Below are positions 1 through 8,434 of a DNA stretch of 64,000 nucleotides, in pieces. Location: assembly GCA_964653235.1 (NCBI GenBank), contig CAZZCP010000003.1, positions 17,435-81,434 on the forward strand, written 5' to 3'. Each line of letters starts with the position of its first letter. The first letter of the stretch is position 1. The DNA comes from CAZZCP01 sp964653235 (lineage in GTDB: Bacteria; Bdellovibrionota; Bdellovibrionia; Bdellovibrionales; UBA840). The position numbers were made by a program, and so were the translations under genes. The notes under the pieces were generated by a model. The model searched no databases. It was not told where the DNA came from and worked only from the letters and a program-made list of their open reading frames with translations.

Positions 1-862
1 ATGGGTTTAAGAAACCAACCCCAACGATAAAGCTCATAAAAATACCGACGGTCATCTGTCCGGCAGAGATACTGTATTGGGCGTAGATCAAAACAATAGC
101 AAGAGCGATAGAGGTGATAAACTCAGAGACAGGACCAGAGATCTCTTCTCTTTTTAAAATGCTCTTTCTTGACTTTAAATATTGATCTGAGTTGATTCGC
201 AGCTTTTCACGCATATAATCTTGTAGATTGAAAGACTGGATAATTCTCAGGCCATCGAGGCTTTCTTTGAGAATTTCAGTAAATTGCTCGAGAATATTCA
301 TTTGTTTGTGTGAGTGATGTCTTAGGCCTTTTGCCAGTTTTCGCAAAATACCAATGATTAGAGGAAGAGCAAAGAAGGCAAGAGAGGCCAAAACCCAGTT
401 TTGGTAGAATAAGAAACCTATCAGAGCGGCTGCTGTGAGTGGTTCACGGATGACATCTCCTAAAATATAAAAACCGCGAATAATGATGTTTACATCGTTG
501 AGAGTTTTGCTAAGCAAAGTAGAGCCACCACTTGTTTGTTGATTGTGGTAGCTCATCTTCAATTCAATAAATTTTGCTTGTAGCTCTTTGCGAATTTGAA
601 CTAATATCTGCTCGGCAGTATATTTCATTAAGAAAAGATGAAAATAACGAGCAATTCCTCGAACAAAGTAAGTACCGATAAATAAGAGCGGCACGCCCCA
701 GCGGTTGGCATCTTTTTGTGTTAAGTAGTCATCAAAGAGGCTTTCGGTAAAATAACTAACAGCAAGCGTAGTTGCTGACATAATGGCGCCAAAAAAAGCA
801 ATCCAAAATAGCTGCCATTTGTAGTGTTTGATGTAGTGCCAAAGCTTAAATAATTCTTTCAC
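1..862 (-). CDS. ABC exporter, transmembrane domain (partial, runs off the window start)
   Basis: About 287 residues are visible of a type I (MsbA-like) ABC exporter; the nucleotide-binding domain lies beyond the window edge. The start is a GTG at 862, because an in-frame TAA lies two codons upstream. The protein opens with VKELFKLWHYIKHYKW, a basic elbow helix, and then several hydrophobic spans separated by the long charged cytoplasmic loops typical of the ABC_membrane fold. The stretch SGGSTLLSKTLNDVNII near residue 110 matches the conserved 'G-x-L-xx-R/K-x-xx-D' region after TM2 of this family. It lies 25 bp downstream of the PBP1A gene on the same strand, so the two may be co-transcribed. 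MsbA-type lipid or lipid A export is a plausible role, but the substrate cannot be read from the membrane half alone. Confidence 0.85.
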   Translation of the reverse strand, partial: MKELFKLWHYIKHYKWQLFWIAFFGAIMSATTLAVSYFTESLFDDYLTQKDANRWGVPLLFIGTYFVRGIARYFHLFLMKYTAEQILVQIRKELQAKFIELKMSYHNQQTSGGSTLLSKTLNDVNIIIRGFYILGDVIREPLTAAALIGFLFYQNWVLASLAFFALPLIIGILRKLAKGLRHHSHKQMNILEQFTEILKESLDGLRIIQSFNLQDYMREKLRINSDQYLKSRKSILKREEISGPVSEFITSIALAIVLIYAQYSISAGQMTVGIFMSFIVGVGFLNP

Positions 863-887
863 TGCTTACGAAATACCAAGAATTTGC

Positions 888-3668
888 CTAGAAGGCGAGA
901 TCTTCTTTAAAGAACTCACGGCTATCTTGAAAATCCTCTTGGCCACTAACGGCATCTGGAGCGGTGCCTTCAAGAAAGCCCTGACGAACTACAGACTCTG
1001 AAGAGGCTGTGGCGAGTTTACCATTTTTGTTATCAATATTGGCAAAAACAATATCTCTAGGAAGGGGGAAGGCTTTTGGTGGTAGGCCTTTGTGTACATC
1101 TTTCATATAATCAACCCAAATCGGGAGAGCGGCTTTTCCTCCCGCTTCACCTCGTCCTAGACTTTTTTCGGTGTCAAAGCCAACCCAAACTCCCGAAGCA
1201 AAATTGGCGGTAAAGCCAACAAACCATGCATCATAAAAGCCATTGGTGGTTCCGGTTTTTCCAGCGGTCGGGCGCCCCAGTGCGCGAGCTTTTGCGCCTG
1301 TACCCTCTTGCACAACACCGGCAAGAAGTGAAGTCATTAAATAAGCTGTACGCGGATCAATCAGCTGCTTGGGATCTTTAAAGAAAAAAGGCGGATCTTT
1401 TCTTTTCTTGGCCTTGTATAATATTGGGTTTTCGTATTTAGGCACAGTGTTGAGCTCTTTCTTCTCTTGCTCTTGCTCTTCATCTGTTTCTGCCTGATCT
1501 TGATTTTCATCTGCATTGAGTTTGGCCTGAAGCTTTTCAAAGTAGGCTTTTCTTCTCTCTTCAAATTCTTGTTCAATTGGGGCCAATTCGTTTTGAAAAC
1601 GATCATCTAGTGAAATATTCTCTAACAAGACTTCTTCTCCAAGAGTGACTCGGTGAATGATTTTAGGGCTTATCTTTCTTCCCAGGTTTCCGATTTGGGC
1701 AAAGAGTTTTGTCATCTCGTAGAGAGTCACCGAGCTAGAACCCAAGCCCAAGGTTAAATCCATGTTGAGAGGACTAAAGACTCCAAGTCTTTTTGCATAA
1801 TCGGCGACCCATGGAACCGTAACATCTTCTTGAATTTTAATTGTCGGGATATTTAAAGATTTTATCAGAGCATTTCGAAACAAAACATCACCGCGAAATT
1901 TCTCGGTGTAGTTGTGCGGTTTCCATTTTTTTATCGTCTTTCCACCACTGTCATCTTTTACCAGCTCCTCATAAACTAGGGGAGAGTCGACAATGATACT
2001 TGCTGGAGTATAGCCTTTATCAAGAGCAGACAAGTAAACGAGGGGCTTAAAAACCGAGCCTGTTTGGCGACCAGCTTGTATGCTTCGGTTGAACTCAGAT
2101 CTTTCAAAATCATAGCCGCCGGTCATTGCAACGACTTCATGAGTTTGCATGTCGATACTTAAAAGAGCTGCTTCAGCAAGAGGTTCTTGCTCAAGTTGTA
2201 CATCGACATAATTGTCAAACTCAGGCAATTCTTGAGGTCTTTTATAATTTTTACCCTCGCGACTTTTTAAAATCCTAAGTTTTTCGTTTACATTGGATGA
2301 GCGAAATACATCTGCGATGATGCGAACTTCAATGACATCTCCCTTGCTCAATGCCTCTGAGGGCTTACGAATTTGTTTTTCCCATTCATATTTTTCAGGG
2401 TCGGGAGCATGGGCCCATTTCATGGTTTCAAAGTCAATTAAGCCCTTATTCTCGGCAAAGCGAACATGCACGATGCCCCACCTATCATCGACCCGATCGA
2501 CAATGGCTTTTACGATATCACCTTCGTTGATGTAGTCGGGAAGGTTTCTGGTATCTTTTTCTTTTTCCTTGTCGAGTTTTAATTCACCTGCGTCTTTCAC
2601 GCTGCCATCGGGGTGAATGATTACAAAGGGCGCAGCTGTACTGATCGCATCATCACGAACCTGTTTGAGAAATTTTTTAATTTCTTCTTGATCTTGAATA
2701 TTTTTGATTGCACCGCGAAAGCCCTGTCTTTTGTCAAGTTCTCTAAGACCGATCTCAACATAAGTGTTGGCAGCAAGTTGAGCTTTTTTATCTAAGCTAG
2801 TGAAAACTTTAATACCTTTGTCGAGCACATAACTTTCACCCAATTTTTCAACCAAATAGGTTCTTAGCATTTCTAAGAAATAAGGAGCAATCTCTTTGAA
2901 GTTTTCTTTTTGATAGACTTTTAAATCTTCTGCACCATAGGTCTTTGCTTGCTCTTCGCTAATAAAACCTTCTTCAGCCATTCGATTTAGTACATAGAGC
3001 TGTCTGTCTTTGGCTCGTTTTGGGTGATAAATAGGAGCATAGCGCGAAGGCGCTTGCGGCAGACCAGCAAGAATCGCAGCCTCTTTTACATCGATCTGAT
3101 CGACCGATTTGCGAAAATAAGCTTGAGAAGCTGCTTCAACGCCGTAGGCACCGTGGCCAAAGTAAATCTGATTTAGGTAGAGATACAGGATTTCTTCTTT
3201 GCTAAGATTGTCTTCCATTTGATAGGCCAAGAAGGCTTCTTTGAGTTTTCGAATGTAGGTTTTTTCTGAGGAGAGCAGCAGAGACTTTGCTACCTGCTGG
3301 GTGATGGTCGAGCCGCCTTGCACCTTGCGGCCTGCTTTTATATTGGCAATCAAAGCGCGAAAGATCGCTGTGTAGTTGATTCCGCCATGTTCAAAGAAGC
3401 TCGAATCTTCGGCCGCAACAAAGGCCTGAATCAGATGCTTTGGCATTTTCTCAAAGGGAACCAAAACCCGAATACCCTCTCGCTTGAATTGCCCGATCTC
3501 TTCATTGTTTCTGTCATAGACGCGGGCCACGACCAAAGGCTGGTAGTCTTCGACCGTTACGATTTCAGGCAAATTGTTGTAGATATAAACCAGGTAACCG
3601 GTGCCAGCGAGACCAAAAACCAAGGCGATTGCAAGAGAAATGTAGAGAACTTTTTTTAATTTTAACAC
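888..3668 (-). CDS. mrcA: Class A penicillin-binding protein 1A (bifunctional transglycosylase/transpeptidase)
   Basis: 926 residues, the normal size for PBP1A. An N-terminal signal-anchor (about residues 6-30) precedes a GT51 glycosyltransferase domain with catalytic Glu87 in EDSSFFEHGG and the GGSTITQQ motif at 118-125. A long inserted segment between the two catalytic halves fits the OB-like domain of PBP1A. The transpeptidase domain has the nucleophile Ser538 in SVFK and the KTG triad at Lys804 (GKTGTTNGFYDAWF). A charged linker rich in Glu and Gln near residues 690-720 is an insertion before the final KTG motif. The start is GTG. The enzyme polymerises and cross-links peptidoglycan from the outer face of the inner membrane. 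An LpoB-like lipoprotein at 22818 could be an activator, which is inference. Confidence 0.95.
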   Translation of the reverse strand: MLKLKKVLYISLAIALVFGLAGTGYLVYIYNNLPEIVTVEDYQPLVVARVYDRNNEEIGQFKREGIRVLVPFEKMPKHLIQAFVAAEDSSFFEHGGINYTAIFRALIANIKAGRKVQGGSTITQQVAKSLLLSSEKTYIRKLKEAFLAYQMEDNLSKEEILYLYLNQIYFGHGAYGVEAASQAYFRKSVDQIDVKEAAILAGLPQAPSRYAPIYHPKRAKDRQLYVLNRMAEEGFISEEQAKTYGAEDLKVYQKENFKEIAPYFLEMLRTYLVEKLGESYVLDKGIKVFTSLDKKAQLAANTYVEIGLRELDKRQGFRGAIKNIQDQEEIKKFLKQVRDDAISTAAPFVIIHPDGSVKDAGELKLDKEKEKDTRNLPDYINEGDIVKAIVDRVDDRWGIVHVRFAENKGLIDFETMKWAHAPDPEKYEWEKQIRKPSEALSKGDVIEVRIIADVFRSSNVNEKLRILKSREGKNYKRPQELPEFDNYVDVQLEQEPLAEAALLSIDMQTHEVVAMTGGYDFERSEFNRSIQAGRQTGSVFKPLVYLSALDKGYTPASIIVDSPLVYEELVKDDSGGKTIKKWKPHNYTEKFRGDVLFRNALIKSLNIPTIKIQEDVTVPWVADYAKRLGVFSPLNMDLTLGLGSSSVTLYEMTKLFAQIGNLGRKISPKIIHRVTLGEEVLLENISLDDRFQNELAPIEQEFEERRKAYFEKLQAKLNADENQDQAETDEEQEQEKKELNTVPKYENPILYKAKKRKDPPFFFKDPKQLIDPRTAYLMTSLLAGVVQEGTGAKARALGRPTAGKTGTTNGFYDAWFVGFTANFASGVWVGFDTEKSLGRGEAGGKAALPIWVDYMKDVHKGLPPKAFPLPRDIVFANIDNKNGKLATASSESVVRQGFLEGTAPDAVSGQEDFQDSREFFKEDLAF

Positions 3669-3725
3669 AAAGACATTTTAGTTGTTAAGCTCATGAGCAG
3701 GCAAGTCTTAATCTAATTTCTGTGT

Positions 3726-5339
3726 TTATCGACGACCAGAACCGCCTTCAGTGACTTCCCTTGCATATTCATCTTCGTCTTGGGCACAAATTTTATCAAC
3801 CTTAGAATTTTTTTCTAGTTCTTTAATTGGACCACCATTCGAATCACAACAAGCAATTTTCTGACTTGTATGAAGGCTCTCTAAAGTTCCACCATCCAAA
3901 AAGCTTAGCACTTCTGCAAAGGCTTCAAAAGTCTCATCTTTGGGTGCACCTTGCGACTTGTTAAATTCAAGTTGAAAAAAGGCGACGTTTTTGAGTTGCT
4001 CTGCCTGAAATTGCTGCTGTTGCTTTTGCTGAATGCTTTGTTGGTTTTGCTGCAAAAATTGTTGCAAAGATTGGTTTCTAGCCTGCAGCTCTTGTTGGGT
4101 TGTCGAAATATTTCGCAGGCCGGTTTCATAGGCTTGAGCAGCACGTCTTGCCGCCATCGCTTGCTCGGCATCGAGTCTACGAATCGCAGTTTGTAACTTT
4201 CGATTGGCCGATGCAATTTGGTTTTGTACATTGATTCTTTCAATGGCGATTTGCTCTAATTCTGTAAAGTAATTGTCTTGTGAGTCAGCGAGAGTATTTA
4301 AGGTTTTTCTCGCTCTTTGGCATCTTTTAAAGTCATTTTCTGCTTGGACATTGGCTCTGAGTTTGCGGCAGCGTTTGCTTTTTTTACGTTGAGACTTTGA
4401 AGCATGCCTGCATTGGTCGACTACATATGAGGTACGAAGGGCATCTTGAAGGCTGCGAACCGTGTATTGTGCGCTCCGTTTTTGCTGGCGAATGGCATTT
4501 TGTACTTCAACTTGCTTGGTTCTTGCCTCTACTTCGCAAGATTCCAGTGCTTGTCGTCGATCTCTTTGCATTGCTCGAGCGGCCTGCAGCTCGCGGCTAG
4601 CCAAGACTTGAAGCTGTGTTTGCAGTTGATTGATTTCATCGATAAAATTGTCTGCATTTTCTTGCCGAGTCAGCTCTGCATTTAGGTTGGCTTCAATCAA
4701 TTCATTTTCAACTGTTCTTAGACCATCTTGTAGGCCAATGATTTGTTGATTGAGGCTCGCCGCTTCGTCGATAAATGTTTGTTGTCTATCTGCACCTTCG
4801 TTTTGCAGATCAACAATGTCTTTTTCGATTTGTCGTACATTGTCTTGGGCATCATCAAAGGCTTCTTTGATTTGTTCAAAGTTTCCGGCTTTTAGCTTTT
4901 CGCAATCTTTGCCTCCTCTGCGTCGCTCGCTTCTTCTAAAACGTCCTTGACTTTGAGAGCATTTTCGGACGATTTCAAAGCAATTGGCTTTTCTACTAAA
5001 TTCTGCACAATTTTTACGAGCTTCTGCAATTTCTTTTTTGGCTTCATTTATGGCTTTGGAGCATTCTTTGGGATCTTTGCGGTTGGCTCTTTGGTCTTCT
5101 CTCAATTGATTTTTGCATGTTCTCAAATCTTCATTAGCGTTTTCAAGTTTTGTTCTTTCATTAGAACAATTGATAGGGTTGGCTGTACAAGAATAAGGAT
5201 CATTATTATCGTTATTGCATGTTGTTTTTAGACATTCATTCAGTGCACTTTGGGCAGCATCACGAGCATCTGTGTCACACTCATCACCAAACGCATCCCC
5301 AGCACCCAAAAATAGAAACAAAAGCAAAAATCTGATCAT
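3726..5339 (-). CDS. Secreted coiled-coil protein, Cys-rich N-terminus, unknown function
   Basis: 537 residues beginning with a signal peptide (MIRFLLLFLFLGAGDAFG) followed at once by an acidic, cysteine-rich segment with about a dozen Cys in the first 130 residues, probably disulphide-bonded in the periplasm. Residues from roughly 150 to 460 form long Ala/Gln/Glu/Arg-rich heptad-like helices, including Gln-rich stretches near 400-440, and look like an extended coiled coil. The C-terminus has a further Cys pair (ACCDSNGG) and ends in SGRR. I do not recognise a family. It is monocistronic in appearance, with about 500 bp of non-coding DNA upstream. A structural or scaffold role in the envelope is possible but unsupported. 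Confidence 0.8.
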   Translation of the reverse strand: MIRFLLLFLFLGAGDAFGDECDTDARDAAQSALNECLKTTCNNDNNDPYSCTANPINCSNERTKLENANEDLRTCKNQLREDQRANRKDPKECSKAINEAKKEIAEARKNCAEFSRKANCFEIVRKCSQSQGRFRRSERRRGGKDCEKLKAGNFEQIKEAFDDAQDNVRQIEKDIVDLQNEGADRQQTFIDEAASLNQQIIGLQDGLRTVENELIEANLNAELTRQENADNFIDEINQLQTQLQVLASRELQAARAMQRDRRQALESCEVEARTKQVEVQNAIRQQKRSAQYTVRSLQDALRTSYVVDQCRHASKSQRKKSKRCRKLRANVQAENDFKRCQRARKTLNTLADSQDNYFTELEQIAIERINVQNQIASANRKLQTAIRRLDAEQAMAARRAAQAYETGLRNISTTQQELQARNQSLQQFLQQNQQSIQQKQQQQFQAEQLKNVAFFQLEFNKSQGAPKDETFEAFAEVLSFLDGGTLESLHTSQKIACCDSNGGPIKELEKNSKVDKICAQDEDEYAREVTEGGSGRR

Positions 5340-5439
5340 ACTACTGTATCGGTTTGATGCGCTGGAAATTTAAGAGAAAAAAGGACTCAGATCAAAATTG
5401 GCAAGGCTAGAGAGCATTTGCCGCAGAAAAAAGGCAAAA

Positions 5440-5560
5440 AAAAGGTTTCTTCCCCGACTTTGCCACCACGGTGATTAAAACCTATGGATTAAGGTGGGTA
5501 ACCATTGTAGCGACTTTAGGCTTCCCGATCAGCGTCGGGCTTGCTCACCATCACCAGGGA
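5440..5560. ncRNA. Candidate structured RNA or leader in the 5340-5837 non-coding stretch
   Basis: No convincing gene lies between 5340 and 5837. On the plus strand 5470-5475 (GGTGAT) pairs with 5550-5555 (ATCACC). Just inside, 5493-5501 (GGTGGGTAA) pairs over nine positions with 5541-5549 (TTGCTCACC, two wobbles), and a further hairpin CCCGA/TCGGG lies near 5524-5539. Read on the minus strand, which would be the leader of the secreted protein ending at 3726, ATCACC can instead fold into CACC-GT-GGTG, flanked by GGTTT and AAACC and followed by seven T residues near 5440-5446. That looks like a terminator competing with the first fold. Strand, promoter and family are undetermined; it resembles no riboswitch class I know. 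Confidence 0.35.
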
Positions 5561-5837
5561 CGGCCCCCGTTTCGTTTACTTGTAAGGTTTTAATTCATAC
5601 AAGCAAAGTCAGTTCGAAACCATGTAACTACACTATCAAAATCTTTTTTTATTTTCAATGCCCAAGCGCGCTTTCTCTCTTAAGGACAAGAATTTCGCAG
5701 CCATTTAAAAAACTTTTTGGTTCGAAAAAAATGCTGGAATATTAAATATTTCGAGAAGAAACAAAAAGCTCTAGAAGAGAAAAACTGGTGATTTGTCCCA
5801 TTAAGAAACGCGCATTTTTTCCGATTTCTATTGACAT

Positions 5838-6053
5838 ATGAGCTGGCAAGAAATTGATTTTTTATTTCCTTTTATGGTGTTTTTTTACGGCGCGCTGATG
5901 TGCGCAGTGTTCTACAATCCCTTTTTAATGAAGCTTGCCGAAGAGCGGGTGCCACATCAAGTCTTGCAGCAATTTAAATCTCACCGCGCCCTGGCTGGTT
6001 TTTGCTTGGTGCTCGGATCTTTGTGGTCGCTGCAAAATTTGTGGCTTGGCTAA
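5838..6053 (+). CDS. Small two-helix membrane protein, unknown
   Basis: 71 residues. Two hydrophobic stretches are visible, about residues 8-30 (FLFPFMVFFYGALMCAVFY) and 50-68 (LAGFCLVLGSLWSLQNLWL), separated by a charged loop (EERVPHQVLQQFKSHR), so it is probably an inner-membrane hairpin protein. The start is the ATG at 5838; I see no clear Shine-Dalgarno before it, which lowers confidence. It ends 55 bp before the HUH-family gene on the same strand. No family is recognised. The coding call rests on length, composition and amphipathic organisation rather than homology. Confidence 0.55.
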   Translation: MSWQEIDFLFPFMVFFYGALMCAVFYNPFLMKLAEERVPHQVLQQFKSHRALAGFCLVLGSLWSLQNLWLG

Positions 6054-6108
6054 CTGCCACAACACTTGCGATTTATGGCTTTTTGTTCTACCTTCGCCCC
6101 ACCCAGAG

Positions 6109-6642
6109 ATGAGAAAACAACAAAACCTATTCTCCAAACCAAGAACCGAACATGGCGGCTCACTACCCAATCCGCAAAAAACCAAGCGCCCGCTGGGTCG
6201 CAAGTTCGGAATGCACCTAGTGTTGAGAAGCTCACATGCTCATGGCCCGTGGAACTTTAGAAGATACAAAGACGAAATCGATCAAAGCTTAAATAAATTC
6301 GCTAACAAACACCACATTCTCATTCTCAAATGTGCCAATGTTGGCAATCACATCCATCTCTATATCAAAATTAGCAGCCGCAAAGCCTATAGATCCTTTA
6401 TCAGAGCCATTACATCGAGCATTCGCAGCATCGTCACGGGCTTCTCAAGGTGGCGTCCAGCGCCAGAGAAATTTCGATTTTGGAACCAAAGACCCTTCTC
6501 GCGCGTCATACAAAGCCATAAAGAAAAGAAAGTTCTTCTTCGATACATTGTCTATAATATTTTAGAATCTTTGGGAGTCCCTCGCAAAGATCGTAAAAGT
6601 CTCTATTTTAAGCTCTTTCACCCCATTCAGAACACGACATGA
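6109..6642 (+). CDS. HUH-family (IS200/RAYT-like) Y1 transposase-related protein
   Basis: 177 residues from the ATG at 6109; the frame is open further upstream, but an earlier start would overlap the preceding gene. The core matches the Y1-transposase/RAYT family. GRKFGMHLVLRS is the first strand, and the HUH motif is in NVGNHIHLYIK (His-Ile-His). A C-terminal RYIVYNILESLGVPR corresponds to the family's Y-I-x-x-N-P-x-x motif that carries the catalytic Tyr. These proteins nick and rejoin single-stranded DNA at hairpins. No flanking inverted repeats or second IS gene are visible, and it lies directly upstream of xseA, so it looks like a solitary, possibly domesticated, RAYT-type gene rather than a complete IS. 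There is no strong Shine-Dalgarno. Confidence 0.75.
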   Translation: MRKQQNLFSKPRTEHGGSLPNPQKTKRPLGRKFGMHLVLRSSHAHGPWNFRRYKDEIDQSLNKFANKHHILILKCANVGNHIHLYIKISSRKAYRSFIRAITSSIRSIVTGFSRWRPAPEKFRFWNQRPFSRVIQSHKEKKVLLRYIVYNILESLGVPRKDRKSLYFKLFHPIQNTT

Positions 6643-6679
6643 TTTGACCGCTACAAGAGTAAAAGATACTCTTGCGCCC

Positions 6680-8219
6680 ATGAGTCGTAAACAGCCGCCC
6701 GCTTGGATGCAGCCCGAGCTTCGATTGCAACAGCCNNNNNNNNNNACAGCAGAAGCAGCCACAACCGCCGCAAAAAAAGCAGCAACAACTGCAGCCACAA
6801 CCGCCGCAAAAAAAGCAAGAAAAGCTAAAAAAGCAACAGCAAGACGATAAGCCACGCGAGCAAGCAAATCAGCTCAAGCCGCCGCCGAGCAACCTGCAAG
6901 AGCCCAAAGCACTCAGCATTACGGCGCTCACAAAAGCCATTCAGAATAAGCTTGAAAATTCTTTTTCGCAGGTTTGGGTGCAGGGTGAGATCTCGAATTT
7001 CACGGCGCACTCAAGCGGTCACTACTATTTTAGCCTCAAAGATGCAAATTCGCAGATCATGGCGGTGATGTTTCGCGGGCAAAATGCTAAGCTCAAGTTT
7101 AAGCCCGAAACGGGAATGGAAGTGATTGTTAAAGCCAAACTGAGTGTCTATGTTCCTAGAGGAAACTACCAACTGGTTTGTGAAAGCATGGAGCCTGTGG
7201 GGGCCGGCGCCCTACAAAAGGCCTTCGAACAACTCAAAGCCAAACTCAAACAAGAGGGGCTCTTTGACCTGTCTCGAAAAAAAACTCTGCCCCCCTACCC
7301 ACAAAGAATTGCGATTATTACCTCGCCCACTGGAGCTGCCATTCAAGACATGCTGAATGTTTTGAGAAGAAGATTTAAAGGTCTAGAGATTCACCTTGCC
7401 CCATGCAAGGTTCAAGGGGAACAAGCTCCACAAGAACTCATACAAGCCATTGACTTAATTGAAGAAGTTCAAAACTATGATATATTGATCATTGGCCGAG
7501 GTGGGGGCTCTCAAGAAGACCTGTGGGCCTTTAATGACGAAAAATTGGCAAGAAGAATTGCTGCTTGCAAGATACCCGTTGTCTCAGCTGTGGGGCATGA
7601 GATTGATTTTAGTATTTGTGATTTTGTGGCCGATTTAAGGGCGCCAACGCCATCGGCAGCGGCCGAGCTTATCGTTAAAAATCGAGCCGAACTTTTGCAC
7701 CAGCTACAAAAAATCCAGAACCTGTTGGCAAACCAGATTGAGCAAAACTTAAAAATGAAAAAACAGCAGCTGCTAACCCTGAAAAAGTCTTTGATTAGCC
7801 CAGAGCAAGTCTTGCAAATGAAGGCGCAAAGACTCGATGATCTCACGAGTCGACTTGAGACTTCGAGCCGAGCAAAGTTAGAGCGCAGCAAGCAAGCCTT
7901 AAAATTTCTACGACAGAAGCTTCCTCACCCCAAAGAATTGCTGAGCCAACTCAAGCTTCGCCACGAAAACCTGCAGCAGAAGCTAGCCAAAGAAATACAG
8001 CTGCATCTTCAGAACAAGCAAAATCGTCTTAAAGAATCGGCCGCTCTTTTAAATAGCCTCTCTCCCCTTGCGGTTCTCGACAGAGGCTATTCAATTACCA
8101 AATACAAATCTAAATTAGTTCGATCGGCCAAAGAGATACAAAAGGGCGAGAAGCTGGAACTACAGTTCTCAAAAGGTTCAGCCAAAGTAATCGTTGAAAG
8201 TAAAAGGGAGAATTCATGA
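6680..8219 (+). CDS. xseA: Exodeoxyribonuclease VII large subunit (frame interrupted by an assembly gap)
   Basis: From about 6911 onward the frame encodes a complete XseA: the N-terminal OB domain starting near LSITALTKAIQNKLENSF and VWVQGEISNFTAHSSGHYYFS (split here by position), a catalytic core with IAIITSPTGAAIQDML and GRGGGSQEDLWAFND, a long coiled coil, and the C-terminal VLDRGYSI. Upstream, the same frame back to 6747 reads as a Gln/Pro/Lys-rich extension. The only good start, ATG at 6680 (MSRKQPPAWMQPELRLQQ), is in a different frame across the ten-N gap at 6736-6745. A true gap length divisible by three would join them, so the ten Ns are probably a placeholder. With XseB it degrades single-stranded DNA. 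It overlaps xseB by 4 bp. Confidence 0.9.
6736..6745. other. Assembly gap (10 N) inside the xseA N-terminal coding region
   Basis: Ten ambiguous bases interrupt a low-complexity CAG/CCG/AAA-rich stretch encoding Gln, Pro and Lys. Repeats such as CAGCCACAACCGCCGCAAAA occur twice just downstream, which explains the assembly failure. The stated length is not reliable. Confidence 0.95.
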
Positions 8220-8434
8220 GTTTAGAGAAAAAAATGGAAAGACTCGAAGAGATTGTGCATAAAATGGAAAAAGGAGATTTGGTGCTTGAAGATTCTTTGA
8301 AGTTTTTTGAAGAAGGTGTAAAAATCACTCGTGAGTGCAGTGAAGAGTTACAAGCTGCTGAAAAAAAAGTTCAGTTGCTCTTGGGTAAAAACCCAGATGG
8401 CACAGCAAATACCGAGGACTTTGAAATAGAATGA
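8216..8434 (+). CDS. xseB: Exodeoxyribonuclease VII small subunit
   Basis: 72 residues, standard for XseB. It carries the family signature of an N-terminal helix pair, MEKGDLVLEDSLKFFEEG, followed by an acidic second helix (EELQAAEKKVQLLL). Several copies wrap one XseA subunit to form exonuclease VII in the cytoplasm. The start overlaps the end of xseA by 4 bp (ATGA), and the stop overlaps the ispA start by 4 bp, so all three are translationally coupled. Confidence 0.93.
   Translation: MSLEKKMERLEEIVHKMEKGDLVLEDSLKFFEEGVKITRECSEELQAAEKKVQLLLGKNPDGTANTEDFEIE

Noticed and set aside
5440..5560. Assignment as 6S RNA, SRP RNA, c-di-GMP or cobalamin riboswitch
   Set aside because: Conserved core sequences of these classes were sought by eye and not found.
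5494..5745. 83-codon frame in the 5.5-kb non-coding stretch
   Set aside because: It overlaps the structured RNA candidate, has no ribosome-binding site and shows no protein-like pattern.
6644..6850. 68-codon Ala/Lys/Thr-rich frame spanning the ten-N gap
   Set aside because: It is the alternative frame of the CAG/CCG-rich 5' part of xseA; the Gln/Pro frame continues into XseA and is preferred.
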